From Haematobia irritans (Eukaryota; Arthropoda; Insecta; Diptera; Muscidae): a stretch of 64,000 nt of DNA. Positions 1 to 11,824 of the stretch are shown here, in pieces; position 1 is the stretch's first letter, and each line of letters begins with the position of its first letter. The position numbers were made by a program, and so were the translations under genes. The notes below the pieces were generated by a model. The model was not told the origin of the DNA. It made no database searches and saw only the letters and a program-made list of their open reading frames with translations. The stretch is from the NCBI RefSeq assembly GCF_050003625.1, contig NC_134400.1:47915096-47979095 (forward strand). Reading direction: 5' to 3'.

Positions 1-1044
1 GTCCCTGAGTCGATATAACCATGTCCGTCTGTCCGTCTGTCCGTCCGTCCGTCCGTCCGTCCGTCTGTCTGTGAACACATTTTTGTGATCAAAGTCTAGG
101 TCGCAATTTAAGTCCAATCGCCTTCAAATTTGGCACATGTTCCTAATTTGGGTTAGAATAGAACCCTATTGATTTTGGAAGAAATCGGTTCAGATTTAGA
201 TATAGCTCCCATATATATCTTTCGCCCGATATGGACTAATACGGTCCCAGAAGTAGTTAGTAGTGTAGCCAAGTGTGGCAAATTTTATTGAAATCGGTTC
301 AGATTTAGATATAGCTCCCATATATATTGTTCGCCCGATTTACACTCATATGACCACAGTGGCCAATCTTTTAGGCCGATTTATTTGAAATTTTGCAAAG
401 GGAGTAGAATTAGTATTGTAGCTATGCTTGCCAAATTTTGGTTGAAATCGGTTCAGATTTAGATATAGCTTTCATATATAGCATTCAAATGCCAATTTTT
501 AACTCCGATTTAGTTGAAATTTTGCACAGGGAGTAGTATTAGCATTGTAGCTATGCGTGCCAAACTTGGTTGACAGCGGTTCAAATTTAGATATAGCTCC
601 CATATATATGTTTTTCTGATTTCGGTAAAAATGGTCAAAATACCACCATTTTCCTTGTAAAATCGCCACTGCTTAGTCGAAAAGTTGTAAAAATGACTCT
701 TATTTTCCTAAACTTCTAATACATATATATCGAGCGATAAATCATAAATAAACTTTTGCGAAGTTTCCTTAAAATTGCTTCAGATTTAAATGTTTCCCAT
801 ATCTTTTTACTACAATTGTGTTCCACCCTTGTGCATTAGCCGACTTAAATTTTGAGTCTATAGATTTTGTAGAAGTCTATCAAATTCTGTCCAGATCGAG
901 TGATATTTAATTTAATGTATGTATTTGGGACAAACCTTTATATATAGCCCCCAACACATTTGACGGATGTGATATGGTATCGAAAAAGTGGTGCAGGGTA
1001 TAATATAGTCGGCCCCGCCCGACATTAGGCTTTCCTTACTTGTT
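1..1044 (+). mobile_element. mini-me-like element, family B, left-truncated
   Basis: The window opens inside the conserved core (CTGAGTCGAT), followed by a GTCY microsatellite and several divergent copies of a ~153-bp monomer (phrases ATCGGTTCAGATTTAGATAT and CTCCCATATATA). It closes with the family B far end, where GTCGG and CCGAC form a GC-rich hairpin just before TTCCTTACTTG. The (TA)n/core/(GTCY)n order is that of the dipteran mini-me (Helitron/DINE-1-like) elements. It is noncoding. Confidence 0.75.
23..72. repeat. (GTCY)n proto-microsatellite
   Basis: About twelve tandem GTCC/GTCT tetramers directly follow the mini-me core. Other copies in the window carry shorter or longer versions at the same place, so the tract belongs to the element. 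Confidence 0.9.
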
Positions 1045-1392
1045 TTTAGTTAAAGTTAAATGATGTCTGCGTTGGTACATTTGATGGGCACGAAGTAAAT
1101 ATGGAATGATTACTTATTGTTGAAATTGAACCAAAATAGGGTGTGTAAAAATATATGATGTTTGCTTGCACGACATTATAAATACAAATAAACAATGAAT
1201 TAGTTTATAAATAAATAAAAACAAATAAATAAAGTTAATTATGTATTTTCTTTTCTCAAGTGGAGTCCTTTTTTCGACGACGAAAAAAAAATTTTTTGAC
1301 CATGTTCTTTTAACTGCAAGAATAACATTTTTGACGAATACCATAACATTTTAGATCGAGACCATTGTCTTTTAATGGAAACAAAATTCTTT
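1045..1392. other. unassigned AT-rich stretch
   Basis: Between two mini-me-like fragments. Contains an A/T-rich run and AAATAAATAAA-type simple sequence. Short open frames on the minus strand show no recognisable domain. No gene seen. Confidence 0.5.
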
Positions 1393-1966
1393 TTATACCC
1401 ACCACCATAGAATGGTGACGGGGGTATAATAAGTTTATCATTCCGTTTGTAACACATCGAAATATCGATTTCCGACTATACAAAGTATATATATTCTTGA
1501 TCAGGGAGAAATTCTAAGACGATATAGCCATGTCCGTCTGTCTGTAATCACGCTACAGTTTTCAATAATAAAGCAATCGTGATGAAATTTCGCACAAACT
1601 CGTCTTTTATCTGCAGGCAGGTCAAGTTCGAAGATGGGCTATATTGGTCCAAGTTTTGATATTCCCCATATAAACTTACCTCCCGATTTGGGGTCTTGGG
1701 CTTATAAAAACCTTAGTTTCTATCCAATTTGCCTGAAATTGGAAATCTAGAGGTATTTTATGAGGTGTATCAAAAATGGTGAGTATCGGTCCATGTTTTG
1801 GTATAGCCCCCATATAGACCGATCTCCCGATTATATTTCTAGGGCTTCTAGAATCGATAGTTTCTATTCAATTCGCCTGAAATTTGAAATCCAGAGGTAT
1901 TTTAGCACTATAAAGAGGTGTGCCAAAAATTGTGACTATCGGTTGATGTTTAGGTATAGCCCCCAT
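1393..1966 (+). mobile_element. mini-me-like element, family D, 5' end
   Basis: Begins with the family-typical palindromic end (TTTATACCCACCACC then GGGGGTATAATAAG), then a TA stretch, a core (GAGAAATTCTAAGACGAT), a short GTCY tract and monomers marked by GGTGAGTATCGGTCCATG and CCGATCTCCCGATT. Successive monomers are about 152-153 bp apart. Noncoding. Confidence 0.7.
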
Positions 1967-2390
1967 GTGCAAAAAATGACAGTGGAGAACCAATGTGATA
2001 AATGAAATCCCCTGTATAAGATGAGTTGACTGTATAAGGTTGTGTGTGTGTGCTTGGGTTTATTATTTCTCAAAGTAATGAGAAATAATAAACAAAGTGT
2101 TGATGGAGTGAAACCCAACCGGAAAAGGAACAAAAAATAACAAGTGGAGGTTTCAGTTTTCAATGTACAAATTAATAATATTTATTGAGAAATTAATTAT
2201 AGGGAAAAGTGATAGAGAAGAGATGTATGTAAAATAGAAGAAGAAGTGAAAGAAAAACCTAGGATCTTAAGGCTTAGTGTACTAAATTTTACAACAATAA
2301 TATTTACAATAGGCGTTATCGATAACAATTCAGCGACGTTTAACAATTCAAAATAGAGAAATTCAAAAAACAATTCAGGAAATCGATAAT
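1967..2390. other. unassigned stretch with a perfect hairpin
   Basis: No gene seen. It holds a 15-bp perfect inverted repeat (described separately), a short TG run and AT-rich sequence. Its right edge is the Tc1-type MITE. Confidence 0.5.
2058..2093. repeat. perfect 15-bp inverted repeat
   Basis: Arms GTTTATTATTTCTCA and TGAGAAATAATAAAC are exact reverse complements separated by six bases. It lies outside any element I can delimit. It is not a bacterial-type terminator and has no assigned role. Confidence 0.85.
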
Positions 2391-2392
2391 TA

Positions 2393-2589
2393 CAGTATGT
2401 CAAGAAAGTCTTTTGACATAGCCAAATATTTCAAATTCCAGAAATAATAGAATAAAATAAATAATAAAATATAATAATAAATAAATAATTGAATAAAAAG
2501 TTTTTTTTTTTTTTTAAATTTCATTATATTTAATTTTGGAACAAAACATAATTTTTATCCTATTGTCAAAACACTTTCTTGACATACTG
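2393..2589. mobile_element. Tc1/mariner-type MITE
   Basis: A 197-bp element with terminal inverted repeats starting CAGTATGTCAAGAAAGT; the two ends match over about 26 bp with one mismatch. It is flanked by TA on both sides, the target duplication of Tc1/mariner elements. The interior is A/T-rich with no coding capacity, so it is non-autonomous. Confidence 0.85.
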
Positions 2590-2659
2590 TATGTAAATAT
2601 GATATAGTATACAATTCATTAAAATTCAAATTCATAAAAATTCATTAAAATGTTTGGCA

Positions 2660-3570
2660 AACTATGAAGTTTGTCCACCCCATATAGACCGATTTCCCGA
2701 TTTTACTTCTTGGGCTTCTAGAATCCGTAGTTATTATCCAATTTGGTTGAAATTTGAAATATAGAGGTATTTTAGGACCATAAAGAGGTGTGCTAAAATT
2801 GGTGAGTATCGGTCCGGGTTTTGGTATATCCCCATATAGACCGATCTCCCGATTTGGGGTCTTGGGCTTATAGAATCCGTAGTTTTTATCCACACACAAA
2901 AAAATTTCACGAAAATTTTTCCAATTAAAATTTTAATTGAGTTTTAAAAAATATTCAATTAAAAATTTAATTGATTCAACAAATTTTTTTAATTGAAACA
3001 AAAATCAATCAGAAAAATAATAGTATCAATTAATTTTTTAATTGGATCAATTAACTTTTTAATTGACCTTCAATTAATTTTTTAATTGATACTATCATTT
3101 CTGTGATTGAAGACATTTCAATTAAAAATTAATTGGACCAATTAATTTCGTGATTGAATCAGAAAAATTTTTTTTGTGTGCAATTTGCCTGAAATTGGAA
3201 ATCTAGTGGTATTCTAAATCAATAAAGAGGAGTGCCGAACATGGTGAGTATCGGTACATGTTTTGGTATAGCCATCAGATAGACCGATCGCCCGATATTA
3301 CTTTTTGGGATTCTAGAAACCGTAATTGTTGTCCACTTTGCCTGAAATGAGAAATCTGCAGGTATTTTAGGACCTTAAATATGAGAGCCGAAAATGGCGT
3401 GTATTGGTCCATGTTTTGGTTTATCTCCCAAATAGACCATCTCCCGATTTTACTTCTTGGGCTTTTAGAAACCATAGTTTTTTTTATCAAATTTGCATGA
3501 AATTTTAAATCTAGAAGTATTTTAGGAACATAAAGAGGTGTGCCGAAAATGGTGAATATCGGTCCATGTG
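2660..3570 (+). mobile_element. mini-me-like family D monomers, interrupted
   Basis: Further degenerate 153-bp monomers (GAGTATCGGT phrases at about 2803 and 3246, with a related phrase at 3399, the last two exactly 153 bp apart). A MITE at 2893-3180 splits one monomer. The minus-strand open frames here are monomer artefacts. Confidence 0.65.
2893..3180. mobile_element. 288-bp MITE with CACACAAAAAAATTTC ends
   Basis: Ends are CACACAAAAAAATTTC and its approximate inverse. The interior is made of short palindromic ATTAATT/CAATTAA blocks. It is flanked by CA on both sides. The uninterrupted target, TATCCAATTTGCCTGAAATT, is present in the related monomer near 1,717, which fixes the boundaries and a 2-bp duplication. 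Superfamily uncertain; noncoding. Confidence 0.75.
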
Positions 3571-3685
3571 CACTGATAATGAAAATTGCTTGAAACTGAA
3601 TTATAGTTTCCAGATTTTACTTCTGGTAATGGGGGTAAAAATCTACAGATGTTAGATTTTAAATCATTTTCATTTCATTTTCTTG

Positions 3686-3869
3686 CACACACAGAAAAAA
3701 ATTTCACGAACATTTTTCCAATTAAAATCTTAATTGAGTTTTAAAAAATTTTCAATTAAAAATTTAATTGAATCAACAAATTTTTTAATTGAAATAAAAA
3801 TCAATCACACAAATTAATAGTATCAATTAATTTTTTAATTGGATCAATTAATTTTTTAATTGATACTAT
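3686..3869. mobile_element. truncated copy of the CACACA-ended MITE
   Basis: Matches the first half of the element at 2893-3180 (same terminal AAATTTCACG and CAATTAA palindromes) but stops abruptly where the hAT element begins at about 3870. The right terminal repeat is missing. Confidence 0.7.
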
Positions 3870-4069
3870 CCAAGGCCGTATTCAGGGGGGATGAGGGGGA
3901 TCGCACCACAAATTTCATTTTTGGAAAATGCATTTCTGCTTTTTATGTTTGTTTGTTGTTGTTTTTGTGAACATGACTTGCTATGTTTGGCCATAACAAC
4001 AACAACTAAACAGCCAAACACACATGTGTAAATGAAATGGCGCAAAACCTGCGAAAAGAACCTGCATAA

Positions 4070-5002
4070 TTCAGCGATGGAAGCAATAAAGAGATATTTC
4101 CAAACGTGCATATTCTTTTAAAAATTTTGGTCACTTTGCCAGTTACTCAGGGATGGAAAATAAAATTTTTAAGAAAGTACAAAAATGGTATTTTTTGAGC
4201 GAAAAGGTACTTTTTACTAAATTTCAACAAAAATTTCACTGGAAGATTATTGTCAAGAGACTGAATTTTAAAGAAAATAAAATTTTGACAAAATTTTCTA
4301 TATAAATAAAATTTTGCACAAAAATTCTATAGAAAAAAAAATTTTACAAAATTTTCAATTGAAATAAAATTTTGACAAAATTTTCTATAAAAATAAAATT
4401 TTGCAAAAATTTTCTATAAAAATAAAATTTTGCAAAAATTCTATATAGAAAAAAAATTTTGACATTTTTTACCGAAATAAAAAATCGATAATATAGAATC
4501 GCATAAAACATTCTTGCAGTTCAATAAAATCCTGTTTTTGAATATGTCTTTTACAAAATCGAGATTTTCTTCCCACATGAACATGTCTGTTTTGCCATAT
4601 TTGTAAAAGACTATTAGCAAATAAGGTTGATAAAGACTTTCTCAAAATATTAAAATATTTTGTCAAAGCTATTGTACCATAAATCTGATATCGACTCAAA
4701 AATGTATACACAAATGGTACTAAATCATTCGCGGGGGTACTACGGTACTGACCGGGGTGAAAAAGTTTTGAAAAAAGTACTATAGTACTGCATTTTCCAT
4801 CCCTTCAGTTACTACGTGCTCATCCGAACGTTCATTTTCAACAATGAAGAGATTAAAGACGTATCTTAGAAATTCGACTAGCGAGAGTAGACTCAAAGGA
4901 TTGGCATTAAAGTCGGTTCATCGCCGAATAAATGTGCCGACTGAAGAAGTTATTGATTTATTTGCTGCCCAAAAAGCCCGTCGGCTCAATTTAATATTAT
5001 AA
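4070..5002 (+). pseudogene. hAT transposase C-terminal fragment (ZMYM/TTF-type lineage), interrupted
   Basis: If the MITE at 4148-4805 and one copy of its 8-bp target duplication are ignored, one frame runs through a segment with LPVTTCSSERSFS and then KTYLR, ending EEVIDLF...KARRLNL and a TAA stop. This is the hAT C-terminal dimerisation/catalytic block; the E in SSERSFS is the position of the third catalytic acid in the family. Only about the last 80-90 residues are preserved. An in-frame TAA lies just upstream, and the N-terminal zinc finger and the first two catalytic aspartates are absent. A dead fragment; family call is confident, subfamily less so. Confidence 0.75.
4148..4805. mobile_element. 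hAT-type MITE nested in hAT transposase, 8-bp TSD
   Basis: Terminal repeats CAGGGATGGAAAAT and ATTTTCCATCCCTT. It is flanked by exact 8-bp copies of CAGTTACT (4140-4147 and 4806-4813). Removing the element and one copy restores the transposase frame, which proves the boundaries. The interior carries several copies of the 29-bp minisatellite shared with other repeats here. Noncoding, 658 bp. Confidence 0.92.
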
Positions 5003-5162
5003 AAATATTGTATACAAACCTATGCATAAATAAAATTTTCTACACATGAGATTATATGAATATATTTTTTTTTAAGTTGAACACCCCCACCCCCACCCCC
5101 AATTAAAATCCTGGCTACGGCCTTGGACCGATGTGGACCAATTTTTGCATGGACATTAACAC

Positions 5163-5255
5163 AAAAAGCCCGTCGGCTCAATTTAATATTATAAAAATAT
5201 TGTATACATACCTACGCATAAATAAAATTTTCTACACATGAGATTATATGAATAT
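5163..5255 (+). repeat. second copy of the hAT 3' tail
   Basis: A ~93-bp near-identical copy of 4971-5062 (last transposase codons, stop and 3' flank), placed inside family A sequence and ending exactly where the next family A element starts. Confidence 0.8.
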
Positions 5256-6316
5256 TTTTATACCCTCCATCATAGGATGGGGGTATATTAACTTTGTCAT
5301 TCCGTTTGTAACACATCGAAATATTGCTCTAAGACCCCATAAAGTATATATATTCTGGGTCGTGGTGAAATTCTGAGTCGATCTAAGCATGTCCGTCCGT
5401 CCGTCCGTCCGTCCGTCCGTCCGTCCGTCCGTCCGTCCGTCCGTCTGTTGAAATCACGCTAACTTCCGAACGAAACAAGCTATCGACTTGAAACTTGGCA
5501 CAAGTAGTTGTTATCGATGTAGGTCGGATGGTATTGAAAATGGGCCATAGCGGTCCACTTTTACGTATAGCCCCCATATAAAGGGACCCTCAGATTTGGC
5601 TTGTGGAGCCTCTAACAGAAGCATATTTCATCCGATCCGGCTGAAATTTGGTACATGGTGTTGGTATATGGTCTCTAACAACCATGCAAAAACTGGTCCA
5701 CATCGGTCCATAATTATATATAGCCCCCTTATAAACCGATCCCCAGATTTGGCTTGCGGAGCCTAAAAGAGAAGAAAATTTCATCCGATCCGGCTGAAAT
5801 TTGGTACATGGTGTTGGTATATGGTCTCTAACAACCATGCAAAAATTGGTCAACACCGGTCCATAATTATATATAGCCCCCATATAAACCGATCCACAGA
5901 TTTGGCTTGCGGAGCCTAAAAGAGAAGCAAATTTCATCCGATCCGGCTGAAATTTGGTATATGGTGTTGGTATATGGTCTCTAACAACCATGCAAAAATT
6001 GGTCCACATCGGTCCATAATTATATATAGCCCCCATATAAACCGATCCCCAGATTTGGTTTGCGGAGCCTCAAAAAGAAGAAAATTTCATCCGATCCGGC
6101 TGAAATTTGTTACATGATATTGGTATATGGCCTCCAACAACCAGACAAAAATTGGTCCATATCGGTCCTTAATTATATATAGCCCCCATATAAACCGATC
6201 CCCAGATTTGGCTTGCGGAGCCTCAAAGAGAAGCAAATTTCATCCGATCCGGCTGAAATTTGGTACATGATGTTGGTATATGGTCTCTAACAACCACGCA
6301 AAAATTGGTCCACATT
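5256..6316 (+). mobile_element. mini-me-like element, family A
   Basis: Starts TTTTTATACCCTCC, with an imperfect inverse GATGGGGGTATA. Then come the TA run, the core (GGTCGTGGTGAAATTCTGAG), a long GTCC tract and five to six 153-bp monomers (CATCCGATCCGGCTGAAATT and GGTCCATAATTATATATAGC). The minus-strand 148-residue open frame is a translation of the monomers, not a gene. A MITE fragment interrupts the last monomer. Confidence 0.8.
5391..5448. repeat. (GTCC)n proto-microsatellite
   Basis: About fourteen nearly uninterrupted GTCC tetramers, among the longest of the several GTCY tracts in the window, sitting directly after the mini-me core. Confidence 0.95.
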
Positions 6317-6647
6317 GACTACAAAGCAAAAAATCGTTCAAATATAGGACATGTTTTACAACACTTTATTTTAAAGGCGTTTGTACTTGAAACATACCAT
6401 AATTTCTACTGGAAGTCGAGTCTTAATTTGGAAAATAAAGTTGTCGTTAACTCGTTTTAAAGGACTTTGAAATCGAAAAATTAAAATTTGCTTCCTAGAA
6501 GCACGTACACAAAACCCAAATTTAAAAGAGAATTGTGTCTTAAAAGTATCCTTACTTGTATCCTCAGCTTCTTTGGCTCGGAATCAATACCAAAATTTTT
6601 AAAGTAAAGACAAAATCTTTGGAACCGGGCATGCTTTTTTTTCAGTG
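6317..6647 (-). mobile_element. truncated TA-type MITE (CACTGAAAAAAA family)
   Basis: Reverse-orientation copy of about the first 330 bp of the MITE family seen complete at 8297-8951 and 11174-11822 (shared phrases GCATACTCGG / GGCATGC and AAAGATTTTGTCTTTAC). One terminus (TTTTTTTTCAGTG) is present, the other is lost at the junction with the family A monomer. Confidence 0.75.
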
Positions 6648-6775
6648 TGTTACCGCATCCCAAACAATTCGATTGTGGACGACAGTCTTTAGTAGAAGTT
6701 TCTACGCAATCCATGGTGGAGGGTACATAAGCTTCAGCCTGGCCGAACTTACGGCCGTATATACTTGTTTTTATT
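6648..6775 (+). mobile_element. family A far end
   Basis: Contains the diagnostic tail: AATTCGATTGTGGA, CGCAATCCATGGTGGAGG, then the hairpin GGCCG-AACTTA-CGGCC and TATATACTTG. It probably completes the element that starts at 5256, with the MITE fragment between. Confidence 0.75.
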
Positions 6776-8021
6776 AAATTTAGGAAACACATTTTGAAAT
6801 GTTGAGTCCCTTCGTTAAAATCGTATGCCTTTGAACTTAGGCAAATTTTCCTTAATGTAAAGAAAAACATTTTTGAATTGAAGAAATCGTTCTTAAATGA
6901 ACTGAAATATTGAATCTTTAACTAATTTGGAGGATTTTGTTCTTGGTTTAAATTTTTTTTGGTATTAAAAAACAGGCATTTTTTGTATGTGAATAGCTTT
7001 ATTAATATATTGTAAAAAGAAAATGAAAATTCCACAAATGAAATCTGTATCCTAATTTTAATATTATTGATCCTAGATTTAATGCTAGATGGGTCCTTAA
7101 AAATGTCTTTCTTTTAACCCGTCAACGCCCAAAATGAAACTGCCGGATAGAAATTTATTTTATGTGTTTTTATTAACACAGTAACGAGAAAAAAAGATTT
7201 AAATAAAAAACTGGCACTTTTTAGAAAAAAAAAGAATTTTTTCGAAAGAATTTTTTTCGTAAAAAGAACCAAAAACTTCGTAAAAAGTACGAAATTTATC
7301 ATTGTTTTACAACCAAAGAATCTTTTCATTAAAAGTACAAAATATTTCGTTCATTTTACAAAGGAAAGTTCTTACAAATTGTTCGTAGTTTGTAAGAAAA
7401 AACTTTTTATGAAAAAGTTTTATACTTTTTATGAAACAATTTCGTTCTTTTTATGAAACTGTTTCGTACTTTTTACGAAATTTTTTCGTACTGTTTATGA
7501 AATTGGTACGTACTTTTCATGAGACAATTTCGTACTTTTTATGAAAAACTTACGTACTTTTTGTGAAAAATGTTCGAACTTTTAGAAAAAAAATTTATAG
7601 TCTAAAGTGCATTTGGTTGTAATAAGCTACCTGTTAACTCTAGGACCAATAAAATTAAAATTAGGATACAGATCTCATTTATCAAATATTCATTCTCTTT
7701 TCGCGGTTTATTAATAAAGGTACTCACGTACAAACAAATGCCAGTTTAAAAATTCAAATTATAATGGTAAAGTAAAAAGTAAAACATGTTTTCTTAATTC
7801 CAAAGAACTTTAAACCGAAGACGCTAAATCCTCAAAATAAGTCGTAGCCTATATTTGAAGCGTTTTTATCTTAAATCTAAAGTTTCAATATTTCAGTTGA
7901 TTTAAGGACAACTTCTTTAAATAAAAACGTGTTTCTTTACTATAAGGAAAATTAGGCTTAGTTCAAAGACATGCGACGTTAATGGAGGGATCAAAAGTTG
8001 CAAAATTTGTGTTCTAAATTT
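6776..8021. mobile_element. fold-back element with long inverted arms
   Basis: Left arm about 6776-7090 and right arm about 7630-8021 are inverted copies of each other; for example ATCTGTATCCTAATTTTAAT on the left is matched by ATTAAAATTAGGATACAGAT on the right, and further outward both arms share the segment around CTTTGAACT and AATTTTCCTTA. The loop holds a 22-bp tandem array. No coding capacity. Exact outer ends are not fixed, because related MITE sequence continues to about 8171. Confidence 0.7.
7403..7578. repeat. 22-bp tandem repeat array, 8 units
   Basis: Eight contiguous 22-bp units with consensus beginning CTTTTTATGAAA and ending TTTCGTA. The same TTTCGTA words appear inverted around 7240-7300 and again at 8990-9130. 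Confidence 0.88.
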
Positions 8022-8296
8022 AAAGAAAAACATTTTTGAAGCAAAGATTGCAAACTTTACTTTAATTAAAATTTCATTATTTTAAAGAAATTTGTTCTTA
8101 ATTATTTTGTAAATTTCGCATCCTAAAATTTAGGTTGCGTAATCTTCAACATCACGTAAATATTTTTTTAGTGCATGCATTAAAAAATTGAATAAAGGAA
8201 TACACTCAAGCACATTATCAAAGACAATTTTATGTCGCGAACGGAATTTTTTTAATTACAATGAAAGTTCTTCGTTATTTCAAAGAAATAAATTTA

Positions 8297-8951
8297 CACT
8301 GAAAAAAAGCATACTCGGTTCCAAAGATTTTGTCTTTACTTTAAAAAATTTGGTATTGATTCCGAGCCAAAGAAGCGAAGAATACAAGTAAGGATACTTT
8401 TAAGACACAATTCTCTTTTAAATTTAGGTTTTGTGTACTTGCTTCTAGGAAGCAAATTTTAATTTTTCGCTTTCTCAGCTTTTTTTCTTCATATGCTATC
8501 AAAGTCATTTAAAAACGAGTTAACGGCAACTTTATTTTCCAAATTAGGACTCGACTTCCAGTAGAAATTATGCTATGTTTGAAATAAAAAACTTCTTTAA
8601 AATAAAGTTTTGAAAAACATGTCCTATATTTGAACGACTTTTTGCTTTGTAGTCAAGATGCAAAAAGACAACAAATTTAAAGACAGTTTCATTAAATTTA
8701 AAGAATTTTTCTGAATTATTAAAGTCAAGTTGACCTTAGCCTATAAATTTTTTCTTTCATGTTAAGATACCCATTTTTAAGTCAAATCACTTAATTATAA
8801 GGACAATACGACTTCATTGAAAAGTTTATCGACTTTTGGACAAGGAAAATAACTTTATTTTAGAGAAATGCGTCTTCTACGCTAAGCAAAATTTGTATTC
8901 GTATTTTAAAGACATGAAATCTTTGACCTCACGACAATATTTTTTTAAGTG
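8297..8951 (+). mobile_element. TA-flanked MITE, CACTGAAAAAAA family, copy 1
   Basis: 655 bp; begins CACTGAAAAAAAGCATACTC and ends ACAATATTTTTTTAAGTG, flanked by TA at both sides. Near-identical to the element at 11174-11822 and similar to 21213-21856. No transposase frame, so non-autonomous; Tc1/mariner-like by its TA target. Confidence 0.85.
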
Positions 8952-8953
8952 TA

Positions 8954-9192
8954 TGTTTTACATTCGTAAATTCGTAAAAACTTCTTTACAAAAGTCATGA
9001 AATTTGAAGTAAATTTCGTTAAAAGTACGAACTTTTTACGAAGAAAAATTAATGTAGAATATTTCGTAGACGTTTCGTATATTCGTAAAATGTTCTTCGT
9101 AGAATTTACGAAAATGAATGAAAATTTCGTTGTTTTAATGAAGAATTCTTCTTTCGAAAGTTATCCCAATAATAACGAGAATATAACTCACT
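8954..9192. other. TTTCGTA-rich unassigned sequence
   Basis: Contains repeated TTCGTA / TACGAA words like those in the 22-bp array at 7403-7578, suggesting a displaced piece of the same repeat. A 65-residue open frame is a by-product. Confidence 0.45.
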
Positions 9193-9640
9193 GAATATGA
9201 TACTTGTTTATTGATCAGATGCAGTATAAAGCTGTCATACGTGTATTTAAAATAAAAATCCACCGCTGAAAAACTTTATGGTGTTTTGTCGAAACTGGGA
9301 GTGAATCCATGACTAAGACTGTGGAGTCGGAGTAGTAAAAATTTTGCTCGACTCCAGCCAAACCTAAATTGTAAAAAACCCTATATATTTTTTTGTAACT
9401 AAGAAAATTTGATTCCATTGAGTTCTTCAATCGAGGAACATTTTTTCAAAATGTTATTTCTATTTAAAATTTTTCCAAAATTTTATTTTTATAGAAAGTG
9501 GAAGTACCTCTTAGTTGGAGAGGAATATTTTAAAAATTCTACCAAAACATCAAATTCTACCAAACTACAAAACAATAAAAAACATACCGATTTACGTGAA
9601 ATTGTGTACAGGGAGTAGAACTAAAATTCTTACTATGCAT
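9193..9640. other. unassigned; includes a GACTCC-rich dispersed repeat
   Basis: No gene seen. Around 9326-9362 lies GGAGTCGGAGTAG...CGACTCCAG, a motif that recurs at about 10349-10393 and 34542-34600, each time as a short inverted GACTCC pair. Unknown dispersed repeat. Confidence 0.4.
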
Positions 9641-11173
<1,533 letters not shown>

Positions 11174-11822
11174 CACTGAAAAAAAGCATACTCGGTTCCA
11201 AAGATTTTGTCTTTACTTTAAAAAATTTGGTATTGATTCCGAGCCAAAGAAGCAGAGAATACAAGTAAGGATACTTTTAAGACACAATTTTCTTTTAAAT
11301 TTAGGTTTTGTGTACTTGCTTCTAGGAAGCAAATTTTAATTTTTCGCTTTCTCAGCTTTTTTTCTTCATATGCTATCAAAGTCCTTTAAAAACGAGTTAA
11401 CGGCAACTTTACTTTCCAAATTAAGACTCGACTTCCAGTAGAAATTATGCTATGTTTGAAGTAAAAAACTTCTTTAAATAAAGTTTTGAAAAACATGTCC
11501 TATAATTGAACGATTTTTGCTTTGTAGTCAAGATGCAAAAAGACAACAAATTTAAAGACAATTTCATTTAATTTAAAGAATTTTTCTGAATTATTAAAGT
11601 CAAGTTGACCTTAGCCTATAAATTTTTTCTTTCATGTTAAGATACCAATTTTTAAGTCAAATCAATTATAAGGACAATACGACTTCGTTGAAAAGTTTAT
11701 CGACTTTTGGACAACGAAAATAACTTTATTTTAGAGAAATGCGTCTTCTATGCTAAGCAAAATTTGTATTCGTATTTTAAAGACATGAAATCTTTGACCT
11801 CACGACAATATTTTTTTCAGTG
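11174..11822 (+). mobile_element. TA-flanked MITE, CACTGAAAAAAA family, copy 2
   Basis: 649 bp with terminal repeats CACTGAAAAAAA and TTTTTTTCAGTG, flanked by TA. Colinear and highly similar to 8297-8951. The best-preserved copy of the family in the window. Confidence 0.88.
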
Positions 11823-11824
11823 TA

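Larger units (their letters stand above)
3871..5125 (+). mobile_element. hAT-like element with CAAGGCCGTA ends
   Basis: Ends are CAAGGCCGTA and TACGGCCTTG, extended by a weaker CAGG/CCTG match. Inside lies the C-terminal part of a hAT transposase in the plus orientation plus a nested hAT MITE. No clear 8-bp duplication is seen at the outer edges; the left flank is a truncated MITE and the right flank a family A fragment, so the flanks may have been rearranged after insertion. Confidence 0.65.

Noticed and set aside
3871..5125. 8-bp duplication for the outer CAAGGCCGTA hAT element
   Set aside because: The flanks ACTATC and GACCGATG do not match; the flanking sequences belong to two different repeats, implying later rearrangement.
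7114..7329. 71-residue minus-strand frame in the fold-back element
   Set aside because: F/K-rich translation of A/T-rich tandem sequence.
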